Origin: a virus
DNA: 28,327 nucleotides
Strand: one strand, 5' to 3'
Virus record (IMG/VR): IMGVR_UViG_3300020558_000025
Location: 1 to 28,327 of that record
Every line of letters starts with the position of its first letter. Within the stretch, counting starts at the first letter, position 1. The notes beneath the pieces are model-generated. The model was not told the origin of the DNA and searched no databases. It worked only from the letters and a program-made list of their open reading frames with translations. Shown here one piece after another: positions 1 to 7,197 of this stretch. Position numbers and translations under genes: made by a program.

Positions 1-1228
1 GAACTGTTACAGCTCTTTTTTGTGCAGAAAAATTGAATGATACATAGTTACGAATCTCATCGGTGCTTGGCATGTTAGCCCCACCGATTGCCGCAGTTAC
101 GTTTGTACATCTCAAAGAGTTTACAACAGCTGTATTGATTGTTTCAGATGGACCGTTCACAAAAAATGAAACTGTGCCAACTTGATTGATTACATTTGTA
201 CCTAAGTTAGTATTCAATCCTCCACCCACTCTATACTGAATGAACAAAGTGGAATTAGGTCTCAAAGCTGCACCTAAGGAAATATTATTAGAATACTTTT
301 GGATATTCAAAGTGGTACCTAACGTAGTGAATTGGTCCAAGGCATCCTGTGCAGTATTTGTACCACCACCGAAAGTCATTTTTTTAAAACCCTCAGAGGT
401 GTATTCGGTAATAAACCTATTTTGAGTTTGTATATATCTTCCAACTTTGATTCCTGGTTGGTCTGATACTTTAGTAGGGTCTTCTACAAATACTCTATCC
501 TCAGCTAGGGCGTCAACTTCATACCATCTATTTGCAGCACCAAGAAACTCAGCTGTTGTAGGAATGTTTGTATATTGTGTTCCATCCTTCAACAATACAC
601 TTGTAATACCCAAAACATTTTTTTCAGGTAGGAACAATTCAAAGAATGGTTTCACATCACTTGGTGTTATTACTCTTTTGAATACTTTTGTAATTCCGTT
701 TACAACTATTTCTCTTTTGGTGATGGTATAGTTTACTAAAATCCCATTACTATTGAAATTTGGTATTTTAACTCTATTGGGAAAACCTTGAGAATTGTAC
801 GGAGATGAGAAATCAATATCCTCAACATTTTCAAATACCAATCCAGAACCTATAATTTGAGAACCTCTCACCAAAGTTCCTAAGTATCTCTCATCTTCTT
901 TATCTCCAAACGCCGGAACCGTAATTGAAAAATCCACTAATGATACCGATGGTCTCATACCAGGGATTTTCAAACCGTAGGTTCTCGCTATGTTATATAT
1001 AGAAGTTTTTTGTTGTGCGTATTGTAGAACAGTCTCTTGAATACTTCTATCTATATGGTAATGTAAGTTATCGGCAACCGCAGCATTCAAATCTAAGAAT
1101 ACAGAAAATACTGATGCATCATTGAAATCTTGAATCAGTTCAGGGTAATAAGTCCTTACGTAATTTTGTAGTTCAACCCTGATTGACGCAAAGTCCCTTG
1201 ACGTATATGATATTTGACGGTTAGCCAT
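1..1228 (-). CDS. 6: Baseplate wedge protein, T4 gp6-like (C-terminus cut by window edge)
   Basis: The frame is open from ATG at 1228 to the window edge, giving 409 residues without a stop; the C-terminus is outside. The protein opens MANRQISYTSRDFASIRVEL and has a helical N-terminal part (residues about 10-80, with a DLNAAVADNLHYHIDRS segment) like the start of gp6-type proteins. Near the cut end (residues about 390-409) it has IRNYVSFNFSAQKRAVT, resembling the conserved FxAQxRAVT segment of the gp6/baseplate-J family. In T4, gp6 forms the backbone of the baseplate wedge together with gp25 and gp53. Here it follows the gp25 gene by 5 bases, the same pairing seen in many contractile tails. 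The family call rests on remembered motifs plus the gp25 neighbour and is fairly secure. Confidence 0.85.
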   Translation of the reverse strand, partial: MANRQISYTSRDFASIRVELQNYVRTYYPELIQDFNDASVFSVFLDLNAAVADNLHYHIDRSIQETVLQYAQQKTSIYNIARTYGLKIPGMRPSVSLVDFSITVPAFGDKEDERYLGTLVRGSQIIGSGLVFENVEDIDFSSPYNSQGFPNRVKIPNFNSNGILVNYTITKREIVVNGITKVFKRVITPSDVKPFFELFLPEKNVLGITSVLLKDGTQYTNIPTTAEFLGAANRWYEVDALAEDRVFVEDPTKVSDQPGIKVGRYIQTQNRFITEYTSEGFKKMTFGGGTNTAQDALDQFTTLGTTLNIQKYSNNISLGAALRPNSTLFIQYRVGGGLNTNLGTNVINQVGTVSFFVNGPSETINTAVVNSLRCTNVTAAIGGANMPSTDEIRNYVSFNFSAQKRAVTV

Positions 1229-1233
1229 TATTT

Positions 1234-1710
1234 TTAAATATTGATAATTATAAAATCACTTTCGGCAAATGTTTGAGCATTTGTGGAATAATCTATTTTT
1301 ATTTTTGCAGTATACTCGGCTGTACCCCTTCCAGGTAGTCTGTAAACATCATAAAGTCTTGCAGTTTCATCCGCAGTTATTTGACCCATTTCCATGTTGA
1401 CCTCCATAGATTCATCAGCCGGTTCGATGGTAATTTGATTCACCAATAAATTTGGCATAAATCTTTGTATCGCATCTCTTATATCTGACTCTATAGCTTG
1501 GAATGTCAAACCGTCCAAAGGTTCGAAAACGAATTCGTATATTCTAGTTCCGAATTCAGGTAAATAATATCTAGAACCCTTCCTCGTCAGAATAAGATGA
1601 ATTAAATCAGCTCTTATTTGTTGAGAGGTATACTCAGTCAGCTCAAGAAAGTCCCCTCTGAAAGAATCGTTGAATGGGAATTTTATACCATAGGTTGTTC
1701 CGTCTGCCAT
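1234..1710 (-). CDS. 25: Baseplate wedge protein gp25 (gpW/gp25 family)
   Basis: The 158-residue protein is close to the usual size of T4 gp25 and its relatives in other contractile tails and injection systems. Residues 40-65 contain LILTRKGSRYYLPEFGTRIYEFVFEPLD, whose PEFGTRIYE...EP signature is diagnostic for the gp25 family. It is followed by an AIESDIRDAIQRFMP helix and a beta-rich C-terminus. In the baseplate gp25 binds the gp6 dimer and helps start sheath polymerisation. The start is ATG at 1710 and the gp6-like gene follows 5 bases after the stop. The 5' leader (1711-1730) is A/T-rich with no Shine-Dalgarno sequence and contains a TATATTTAT box. Gene order gp25-gp6 supports the call. 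Confidence 0.93.
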   Translation of the reverse strand: MADGTTYGIKFPFNDSFRGDFLELTEYTSQQIRADLIHLILTRKGSRYYLPEFGTRIYEFVFEPLDGLTFQAIESDIRDAIQRFMPNLLVNQITIEPADESMEVNMEMGQITADETARLYDVYRLPGRGTAEYTAKIKIDYSTNAQTFAESDFIIINI

Positions 1711-1730
1711 ATCCCATAAATATACTTTGA

Positions 1731-1919
1731 TTATTTTTTTATTAAAGTATTACCCTTTTTCCACTTAGGGTCATATGGACAGTGTCTACATCCATTCCCA
1801 CAACATTGTCCCCTTCGAATATGGAACTCTTCTGTGAAAATTATTCTGTCACCTTCGCTATAATACAAAGGGAGAAGTTTTTCTGACTTCTCCCCTTTAT
1901 TTTTATCATTTTTTTTCAT
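1731..1919 (-). CDS. Small Cys-rich DUF5522-like protein
   Basis: The 62-residue protein has a lysine-rich N-terminus, then RIIFTEEFHIRRG followed by a tight cysteine cluster CCGNGCRHCPY (Cys39, Cys40, Cys44, Cys47). That pattern, FTxxxHxxRGxCCGxGCRHCPY, is the one I know from DUF5522, a family of short proteins common in Bacteroidota. The four cysteines and nearby histidines could bind a metal, but no function is known to me and none is claimed. Its ATG (1919) overlaps the reductase stop codon by one base (TAATG), implying translational coupling to the ribonucleotide reductase. A 12-bp hairpin lies inside its first codons (1867-1898). It is probably host-derived cargo. Confidence 0.72.
   Translation of the reverse strand: MKKNDKNKGEKSEKLLPLYYSEGDRIIFTEEFHIRRGQCCGNGCRHCPYDPKWKKGNTLIKK
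1867..1898. other. Strong hairpin inside the start of the DUF5522-like gene
   Basis: On the minus strand the left arm AAAGGGGAGAAGT pairs with ACTTCTCCCTTT over 12 bp, with one bulged G and a loop of about 7 bases. On the minus strand it is followed by GTATTATA, a poor U-tract, so it is a weak terminator for the phage genes. On the plus strand it is followed by ATTTTTATC and a T8 run and would make a good terminator for antisense transcription. It encodes residues 8-18 of the small protein. It may be a degenerate terminator of the reductase gene or an mRNA structure that tunes translation. Confidence 0.55.
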
Positions 1920-3781
1920 TAGACAAATTTTACTTCACAAGCTCCACCGGCACAAGCCGCTTCGCCTGATAAGTCTGTATTATCATCTACTTCTACTATT
2001 TTTGATAAATCCACGTCGTGTAACGTTTTCATCAACTCCTCGTATTTTTCTTTCGAACAATCTTCGAATGGTGCTTGAATATAAGTTCCTCCATCGTATG
2101 GTAATACCGATAATCCATTATAATACTCTTTATTCTCCCACATCCACTCTCCTACAGCAGGCCACTCGTGTTCACGAATGGAAACTGTTGCAGATACGTT
2201 GTGAGCATTTGAACCACTTCTGTGACCTGGTTTAATCCACTCTTGTTGAACTCTTTTTACTCTTTCAAGAAGTTGAATTGGTGATTCGTTTCTCAGGATT
2301 GACCCTTCGGGTGCTTTTTGTGGAATACCAATTACTGCAGTATCGTGTGGTCTGAAATATTCATCCTCAACTAACTCTGAGTGATTATCTTTTAAGTAAG
2401 AATAGATTGATTCATTTTTACCAACTCTAACCCTTCTTATATAATAATCATTGTGCCAAGCATGGATTCCTGATGATGTACCTAATGTAAGTGAAGTTGT
2501 ACCTGCTGGTTTAACTGTTGTTGTTCTCGCTGCAGGGTTGATACCAATAACGTCAGCAACTCTTTTATTTTCTTCTTTAACAACTTTCGCCGCTGCTTTC
2601 ATATTTAAACCCAACACAGCTCCTGAACCAATACCTGTCATTGAAATTCCAATCAAAGCATCTTTCTCTGTTGTTCTTTGCCAAATAGGTCTAAGATAAT
2701 GGAAATCAGTATATCCTGCTTGTAGGGTTCCAATAAATGTTGCAGCCTTTACTCTGTCCTCATAATCTTCCTGTGATACAACATTCGATACGTTTACCTC
2801 TGTAAGATTACAGAATTGGAAAGGTCTTAGAGCAATTTCACAACATGGGTTTGTTCCCCAATCTTTATCGTTACTCAAGTAGATTCCAGGTTCTCCCGCA
2901 CCACTAGCCTCGATTCTTTTCCAAAGGTCCATAAAATAGTCTTTGGTAATCTTGTGTCTCATTAGTACTGCGGAATTATTAGCTCGTCCTCTTTGAGGGT
3001 TATGTTCCCACCAAGAACCACTCTTACAACCAATCATTTCCTCATCTGTTGCGGAAAATAATGAAATAAGTGCCGCTCTTCTGATACCACCAGCCAATAC
3101 AGCGTCAGCAATATGACATACCATATCATGAACTTCAATAGCTCTTAGTTTTTCACCATCTGACTTGGAATCCAAAATTCCTTCGAGTTTTATAAGACAC
3201 TCTTTGAGGGGTTGAGGTCCAGGTGCTTTACCACCTGAGGTTACCAACCGAGCCCCTTTTGGTCTGATGTCACTGAAATCAAACTGAATGTGAGAACCTC
3301 CATAAAAATAGGATTTAACCAATACTTTTACAGCGTCAGCCCATCCTTCAATAGAATCTGCAACTAACCATCTTCTACCTCTATCCTTACTTGGTTTTCT
3401 AATTTCGGGAAGTTGTTCAACGTGATGATTTTGTACGGAATAACCAACCCCTGTACCTCCAAGTAATAAGAACATGATTTCAGAGAATACTCTCCAATCG
3501 TCTACGGGTGCGTATGCACAGTTGTAAATTCTGTTTGGTGAGATTTCGATTGGTTTTCCTGCGAACTGCATTGACCTCATCGATGGGAGAACTTGTTTCT
3601 TGTAAACATACATGTAGTTCTCACGGATTTCTTTTTCTAATTGGGGATACTTTTTGATGTGCATCTCCATGTTTCTTGTTACTAACTCTTGCCAAGTCTC
3701 TCTTCTCTTTAACTCAGGGATGTACTTTGCATACTTCATGTACACCGTGATGTCTGATAAAATTCTGTTTGAAATGTCCAT
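1919..3781 (-). CDS. nrdJ: Adenosylcobalamin-dependent ribonucleoside-triphosphate reductase (class II, monomeric)
   Basis: The 620-residue enzyme reduces ribonucleoside triphosphates to deoxy forms using vitamin B12 coenzyme, supplying dNTPs for phage replication. The signature NPCCEIALRPFQFCNLTEVN spans residues 311-330. By spacing with the Lactobacillus leichmannii enzyme, Cys313 is the thiyl-radical cysteine (C408), Glu315 matches E410, Cys324 matches C419 and Cys88 (in IYNCAYAP) is the other redox cysteine (C119). The C-terminal Cys610/Cys615 pair (CAGGAC) keeps the CxxxxC spacing of the shuttle cysteines C731/C736. The usual Gly after the radical Cys is Cys314 here. It is about 120 residues shorter than the 739-residue bacterial enzyme. 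Start is ATG 3781; the stop overlaps the next gene's start. Confidence 0.93.
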   Translation of the reverse strand: MDISNRILSDITVYMKYAKYIPELKRRETWQELVTRNMEMHIKKYPQLEKEIRENYMYVYKKQVLPSMRSMQFAGKPIEISPNRIYNCAYAPVDDWRVFSEIMFLLLGGTGVGYSVQNHHVEQLPEIRKPSKDRGRRWLVADSIEGWADAVKVLVKSYFYGGSHIQFDFSDIRPKGARLVTSGGKAPGPQPLKECLIKLEGILDSKSDGEKLRAIEVHDMVCHIADAVLAGGIRRAALISLFSATDEEMIGCKSGSWWEHNPQRGRANNSAVLMRHKITKDYFMDLWKRIEASGAGEPGIYLSNDKDWGTNPCCEIALRPFQFCNLTEVNVSNVVSQEDYEDRVKAATFIGTLQAGYTDFHYLRPIWQRTTEKDALIGISMTGIGSGAVLGLNMKAAAKVVKEENKRVADVIGINPAARTTTVKPAGTTSLTLGTSSGIHAWHNDYYIRRVRVGKNESIYSYLKDNHSELVEDEYFRPHDTAVIGIPQKAPEGSILRNESPIQLLERVKRVQQEWIKPGHRSGSNAHNVSATVSIREHEWPAVGEWMWENKEYYNGLSVLPYDGGTYIQAPFEDCSKEKYEELMKTLHDVDLSKIVEVDDNTDLSGEAACAGGACEVKFV

Positions 3782-3843
3782 TTTTGTAATTTTTTTGTAA
3801 AATGATTTTATTTAAAAAATCGGTGATTTTCTTATTAAATATA

Positions 3844-3864
3844 TGGTCGGCGATGAACCGACCA
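3844..3864 (-). other. GC-rich hairpin between helicase and reductase genes
   Basis: Minus strand TGGTCGG-TTCATCG-CCGACCA forms a perfect 7-bp stem in a 134-base A/T-rich gap between the helicase stop (3916) and the reductase start (3781). Just upstream on the minus strand, TAAATTTG (3872-3865) matches the Bacteroidetes -7 box TAnnTTTG, but no -33 TTTG lies at the right distance. The stem is followed by TATATTTAATA rather than a clean T-run. It could be a weak terminator of the helicase transcript or a structured leader of the reductase mRNA. The gap is otherwise featureless apart from homopolymer A/T runs. Confidence 0.45.
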
Positions 3865-3915
3865 CAAATTTAATTAAAAAAAAATAAGTTTTTTTTGAAA
3901 AAAGTAGATATTTAA

Positions 3916-5295
3916 TTAGGGACTTTTTTGTTGTTCACGTTGTTTTCTTTTCTCCAACAGTTCTTTGACCCTATCTCTTTTTCTTTCTTCTTGTTGCTCT
4001 TCAAATCCTAGGAATGTGATTGATGATTCAGTGTCGATTTCAAGTAATTCATTATTGAATTTACAGTTCTCGAAAACAACCCCGTCTTTACCAAGACGAG
4101 ATTTAGTGATGGCTATTGTTGCAAGGTTCATCTCTTTTTGTTGTAATGTCTTTGCCACAGTAATAATAACGTGGCCTACTTGTGCTTTCTTGATTGAACC
4201 ACCCATTTGGTCTGTTGTAACAACTTCAGATGAAATTGAACTTCTATTTCCTTGGGTTGCAGTCCATCCCACAAGATTTAATTCGTGACACATGGCTTCG
4301 AATGCCCTCATAATTGAACCTTCGGCCTTCCATTCGTCTTTAGCACTTTGTTCAGGTAGAACACAATCTATGTAATCTAATAGAATCAAATCAATTTTAT
4401 TTCCCTCAGCAATCATTTTTCTCACCTGATTTTTGATATGATTCATAGTTACAGTGTCTGAAGCCAATTTCTTGAGAATCAATTTGTTCTTCATTGTATC
4501 TTGAATCTCTGAGATTTTATCCATTACTTTTTCTCTGTGTTCGGCTAATTTGTCAGGTTCAACGCCTGTCCAAATGGTGAAGTGTTTTCTCTGAATAATT
4601 TTTGGATTGTCTTCAAAAAAGATTTGTAAAACGTTATAACCGTGATTAAATGCGGTATTGGCTATTTTAGTGAGGATTGTGGTCTTACCAACACCAGTGG
4701 GTGCAAGTATGACCCCAATCTCACCTTTGGCTAATCCACCCTTTAACAATCTATCAATACCTGTTATTCCCATAGGAATTGGATGTCTGTAATCATCTTC
4801 CAAAACAGTATCCAAACCTGAGAAAATATCTGTAACATTCTTTTCAACTTCTCCAACTTGAAGAGCTTCTCTTACTAAACCCTCAACTTTGTCATAAGAC
4901 TCAAAGTCACCTTCAGTGATGATTTTCTGAGCTCTGTCCATAGCCTTTTTCAACTCTTGTTGTTTACAGAATTTCAAAGCTTTCTCTTGAACAAACTGAG
5001 CCCCTTCAACTGGTGCATCTTTGATTTGTTTTAAAGTATCCAAAACAATTTTGACAACCAATTCTTGGGTGACTTCAGCCCTTACAATCTGTTCAATTGT
5101 TTCAAAGTTAGGAGAAGCTTCATACTTTGAATGATATTCTTTAATCATCTGAATGATGATTTTAAAATACTTGTTGTCAAAATACGATGGCTCAAGAACG
5201 TCGACAATTGAGGATGCAAAGTCTTTATCCTCTATTAGTTGGTTGATAAGTTGTATTTGAAACGTGTTACCTAAGTAGTCAAAGTTTTTGTTCAT
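3916..5295 (-). CDS. 41: Replicative DNA helicase, DnaB/T4 gp41-like
   Basis: The protein is a hexameric-type replicative helicase of the RecA-fold DnaB superfamily, which unwinds DNA ahead of the phage polymerase. An N-terminal helical domain (about 1-150) precedes an ATPase domain with Walker A APTGVGKTT (about residues 198-206), the helicase-loader-type FFEDNP segment (about 227-232, in the position of the catalytic Glu), Walker B LILLDYID (about 304-311) and a WTATQGNRSS motif that senses nucleotide and DNA. A lysine/arginine-rich tail ends the protein. Length (459 residues) is close to T4 gp41. I place the start at ATG 5295; an in-frame TTG two codons upstream (5301) is possible. It follows the 153-residue gene by 33 bases. 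Confidence 0.9.
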   Translation of the reverse strand: MNKNFDYLGNTFQIQLINQLIEDKDFASSIVDVLEPSYFDNKYFKIIIQMIKEYHSKYEASPNFETIEQIVRAEVTQELVVKIVLDTLKQIKDAPVEGAQFVQEKALKFCKQQELKKAMDRAQKIITEGDFESYDKVEGLVREALQVGEVEKNVTDIFSGLDTVLEDDYRHPIPMGITGIDRLLKGGLAKGEIGVILAPTGVGKTTILTKIANTAFNHGYNVLQIFFEDNPKIIQRKHFTIWTGVEPDKLAEHREKVMDKISEIQDTMKNKLILKKLASDTVTMNHIKNQVRKMIAEGNKIDLILLDYIDCVLPEQSAKDEWKAEGSIMRAFEAMCHELNLVGWTATQGNRSSISSEVVTTDQMGGSIKKAQVGHVIITVAKTLQQKEMNLATIAITKSRLGKDGVVFENCKFNNELLEIDTESSITFLGFEEQQEERKRDRVKELLEKRKQREQQKSP

Positions 5296-5328
5296 AGCCA
5301 AAGAAAATATCCCCTCTTATTTTAAATA

Positions 5329-5790
5329 TCAATCTCTCAAATCAATTCCGCAATATTCGTAAGATAATTCGGAATTTGAAAAAATGTCAGTCAGTTCTTT
5401 AAGAACATCCTTCAAATATGGTCTTACGTCAACGGTGTAACGAACTTTGGGTGGAAACTTTTTTCCATCGAAAATTCTCTGACAAATTGTCTGGTCTCCT
5501 ACTTTCACAGAAAGATAGAAGTTTTCAGGACCCTCGGTAAAAGACGTATCCATAATCTTGGGGTCATGAATGATTGCCTCCATGTTATCCATCATATAGA
5601 TAACTGTTTTCATTTTGAGGTAATACTGTAGCTCCTCGGATAAGGATTTGATGAAATGATAAAACTCGGTAGAGTTTTTTGCTTCAGGGTTGAAACCTTT
5701 GACGTTGAAGAATCTTTGGACGACGATGTTGTCGTTCAGGGTCAACAAAAATTCCATCTTGATGCTGTCGTGTTCTTTCATGTTTTTCAT
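5329..5790 (-). CDS. Hypothetical protein in replication cassette
   Basis: I do not recognise this 153-residue protein (MKNMKEHDSIKMEFLLTLND...). It is a mixed alpha/beta sequence with alternating hydrophobics (LLTLNDNIVVQRFF, FYLSVKVGDQTICQRIFDGK), which suggests two similar small beta-rich halves. Each half ends in a QRFF/QRIF segment followed by a phi-x-x-K-x-F stretch, so an internal duplication is possible. There is no signal peptide or membrane segment. An upstream in-frame ATG at 5853 exists, but ATG at 5790 is preferred because it forms a 4-base ATGA overlap with the exonuclease stop (5787-5789). Its position between RNase H and helicase suggests a replication-linked role; this is context only. 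Confidence 0.7.
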   Translation of the reverse strand: MKNMKEHDSIKMEFLLTLNDNIVVQRFFNVKGFNPEAKNSTEFYHFIKSLSEELQYYLKMKTVIYMMDNMEAIIHDPKIMDTSFTEGPENFYLSVKVGDQTICQRIFDGKKFPPKVRYTVDVRPYLKDVLKELTDIFSNSELSYEYCGIDLRD

Positions 5791-6785
5791 TTTTTTGTGT
5801 TTCGTTTTTCTTTTCTTGTTAGTTTCATAAATGGTTTTAGGAAGTTTACCCACGCTTCGTCGTTTTTAGGTAGGTATTTAAATAGGCCGTCTTCCATCAT
5901 CAGCCTCATAAGGTTTTTATAACCTCGGTCAGTAGGGTCCATGGTATCGGTATGAATCTGTTCAACAAGTTGTTTACCTTCTTGGTTTATGAGGGGATTA
6001 TGAAGGTCAACAATCATTTGATTCACAACGTAAAACTCTTCTCCAAGTATACCACTTTTGGTCCGTCCTGTCAAAATATTTTCTAAAGATTTTGGTAATT
6101 TCTTTTGTTGGATATTTCGTGCATAATCCAATATTTCTTGGATAGTGCATGGTTTTTCAAGCATAAACGGAAAAAGTTTAACCAAAGTTTTTTCTCCCAA
6201 ACCTTCAATACCGTCAATATTGTCTGATTTGTCTCCTGTGAATATTTTTGTAACAGTGATGTTATAATGTGGGATGTCAACCTTGTTGATTGTTATCTTA
6301 TCTCCATTCTTAAAATACCTCTTTGCCACAGGTGAATAGATAGTCACTCTTTGACTTATAAGTTGGGTGAGGTCTTTGTCTGCTGAGAAGATTATAATGT
6401 CTTCATCGGTCGCAATTTGACAATAGTAAGCTATTAGGTCATCGGCTTCATTATCTTTCATTTCAACCTGTCGGACGAAAACCTCCTCCAAATACATCTT
6501 TACTCTAGCCTTTTGTTGTAGGTAAGATTCGTATTTGTACTCATTCATATCTTGGCGACGGTTTCCTTTATATTGAGGATACAAACCTTTCCTTACGGAT
6601 GAGTTCGAATCTCCGTCCCAAAATACTATAACTTTGTCATGATTGTGTTCTTCAAGAAATTTCCGGATAGTGTTGATGAAATGGTATACCCCTCCTATGT
6701 GAGAACCATCGTTATAAAGTTCTTTGACTCCGTGAAAACCAATCTTGAAAAGGTTGTCACCATCTACTAATAAAGTCTTAGGCAC
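5787..6785 (-). CDS. rnh: 5'-3' exonuclease / RNase H, FEN-like (T4 Rnh family)
   Basis: The 332-residue protein belongs to the flap-endonuclease/5'-3' exonuclease family, which in T4 removes RNA primers from lagging-strand fragments. Acidic metal-binding residues are all present: LLVDGDN (Asp8, Asp10), VFWDGDS (Asp57, Asp59), DNEADD (Glu113, Asp115, Asp116), SADKD (Asp136, Asp138) and TGDKSDN (Asp185, Asp188). A helix-hairpin-helix GIEGLGEKT (about 192-200) follows, and YKGNRR (72-77) is the conserved basic arch residue patch. The start is GTG at 6785, since an in-frame TAA lies four codons upstream and the first metal ligand is residue 8. The gene starts 9 bases after the DUF6165 stop and overlaps the next gene by 4 bases. 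Confidence 0.92.
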   Translation of the reverse strand: MPKTLLVDGDNLFKIGFHGVKELYNDGSHIGGVYHFINTIRKFLEEHNHDKVIVFWDGDSNSSVRKGLYPQYKGNRRQDMNEYKYESYLQQKARVKMYLEEVFVRQVEMKDNEADDLIAYYCQIATDEDIIIFSADKDLTQLISQRVTIYSPVAKRYFKNGDKITINKVDIPHYNITVTKIFTGDKSDNIDGIEGLGEKTLVKLFPFMLEKPCTIQEILDYARNIQQKKLPKSLENILTGRTKSGILGEEFYVVNQMIVDLHNPLINQEGKQLVEQIHTDTMDPTDRGYKNLMRLMMEDGLFKYLPKNDEAWVNFLKPFMKLTRKEKRNTKK

Positions 6786-6794
6786 ATATTTGAT

Positions 6795-7196
6795 TTAGAG
6801 GTGATTGTTTTCCTTTCTGTAGTCCACATATTCTTTAACTTCTCTGATTTCTGACGAAGTTATAGAATTGATTTGATTTTTCAAATCGAATCTTTTGTCG
6901 TTAGTGAAATAAACTTTTCTCGCCAAATTGATAAATTCATCTTCGAACTTACCTTCTTTTTCTAATATTCTCAAGATATCTTCAATTTCCCATAAATTTG
7001 AATTAGTACTGACTAGATTATGATATAAGTTTTTAATTATCAAATTGTTCAAATACTCCGAAGATAAATTATAAAGAAGTTCAAATTCTTTATTGATGTA
7101 ATCTAATTTTTCAGGATTTGAGATTTTATTCTTTTTAACTTGAAGAATTGATAACTTATCAATTAGTTCACCGACGCTTACAGGAATGTTTACCAT
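6795..7196 (-). CDS. DUF6165 family protein
   Basis: The 133-residue protein reads VNIPVSVGELIDKLSILQVKKNKI at its N-terminus, then helices ending LWEIEDILRILEKEGKFEDEFINLARKVYFTNDKRFDLKNQIN. The pair of features, PVSxGELIDKxxIL and LWxIEDxIRxxExxxxFDxxFIxLARxVYxTNDxRxxLKxxIN, matches DUF6165 as I know it. In bacteria this family often sits near sugar-transfer or surface polysaccharide genes; its biochemical role is unknown to me. The sequence is mostly alpha-helical and cytoplasmic. It lies one base from the uvsX stop on one side and 9 bases from the exonuclease start on the other, so it is co-transcribed with replication genes. Confidence 0.78.
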   Translation of the reverse strand: MVNIPVSVGELIDKLSILQVKKNKISNPEKLDYINKEFELLYNLSSEYLNNLIIKNLYHNLVSTNSNLWEIEDILRILEKEGKFEDEFINLARKVYFTNDKRFDLKNQINSITSSEIREVKEYVDYRKENNHL

Positions 7197-7197
7197 A

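Noticed and set aside
447-731. 94-residue plus-strand frame
   Set aside because: It lies antisense to the gp6-like gene, has no homology I recognise and no leader; it is a shadow of the real gene.
3782-3915. Cobalamin riboswitch upstream of the B12-dependent reductase
   Set aside because: The gap is only 134 bases, nearly all A/T, with one 7-bp stem and no B12-box-like sequence.
5791-5853. Longer N-terminus for the 153-residue gene (ATG 5853)
   Set aside because: It would add 21 basic residues wholly inside the exonuclease gene; the ATGA overlap start at 5790 is more natural.
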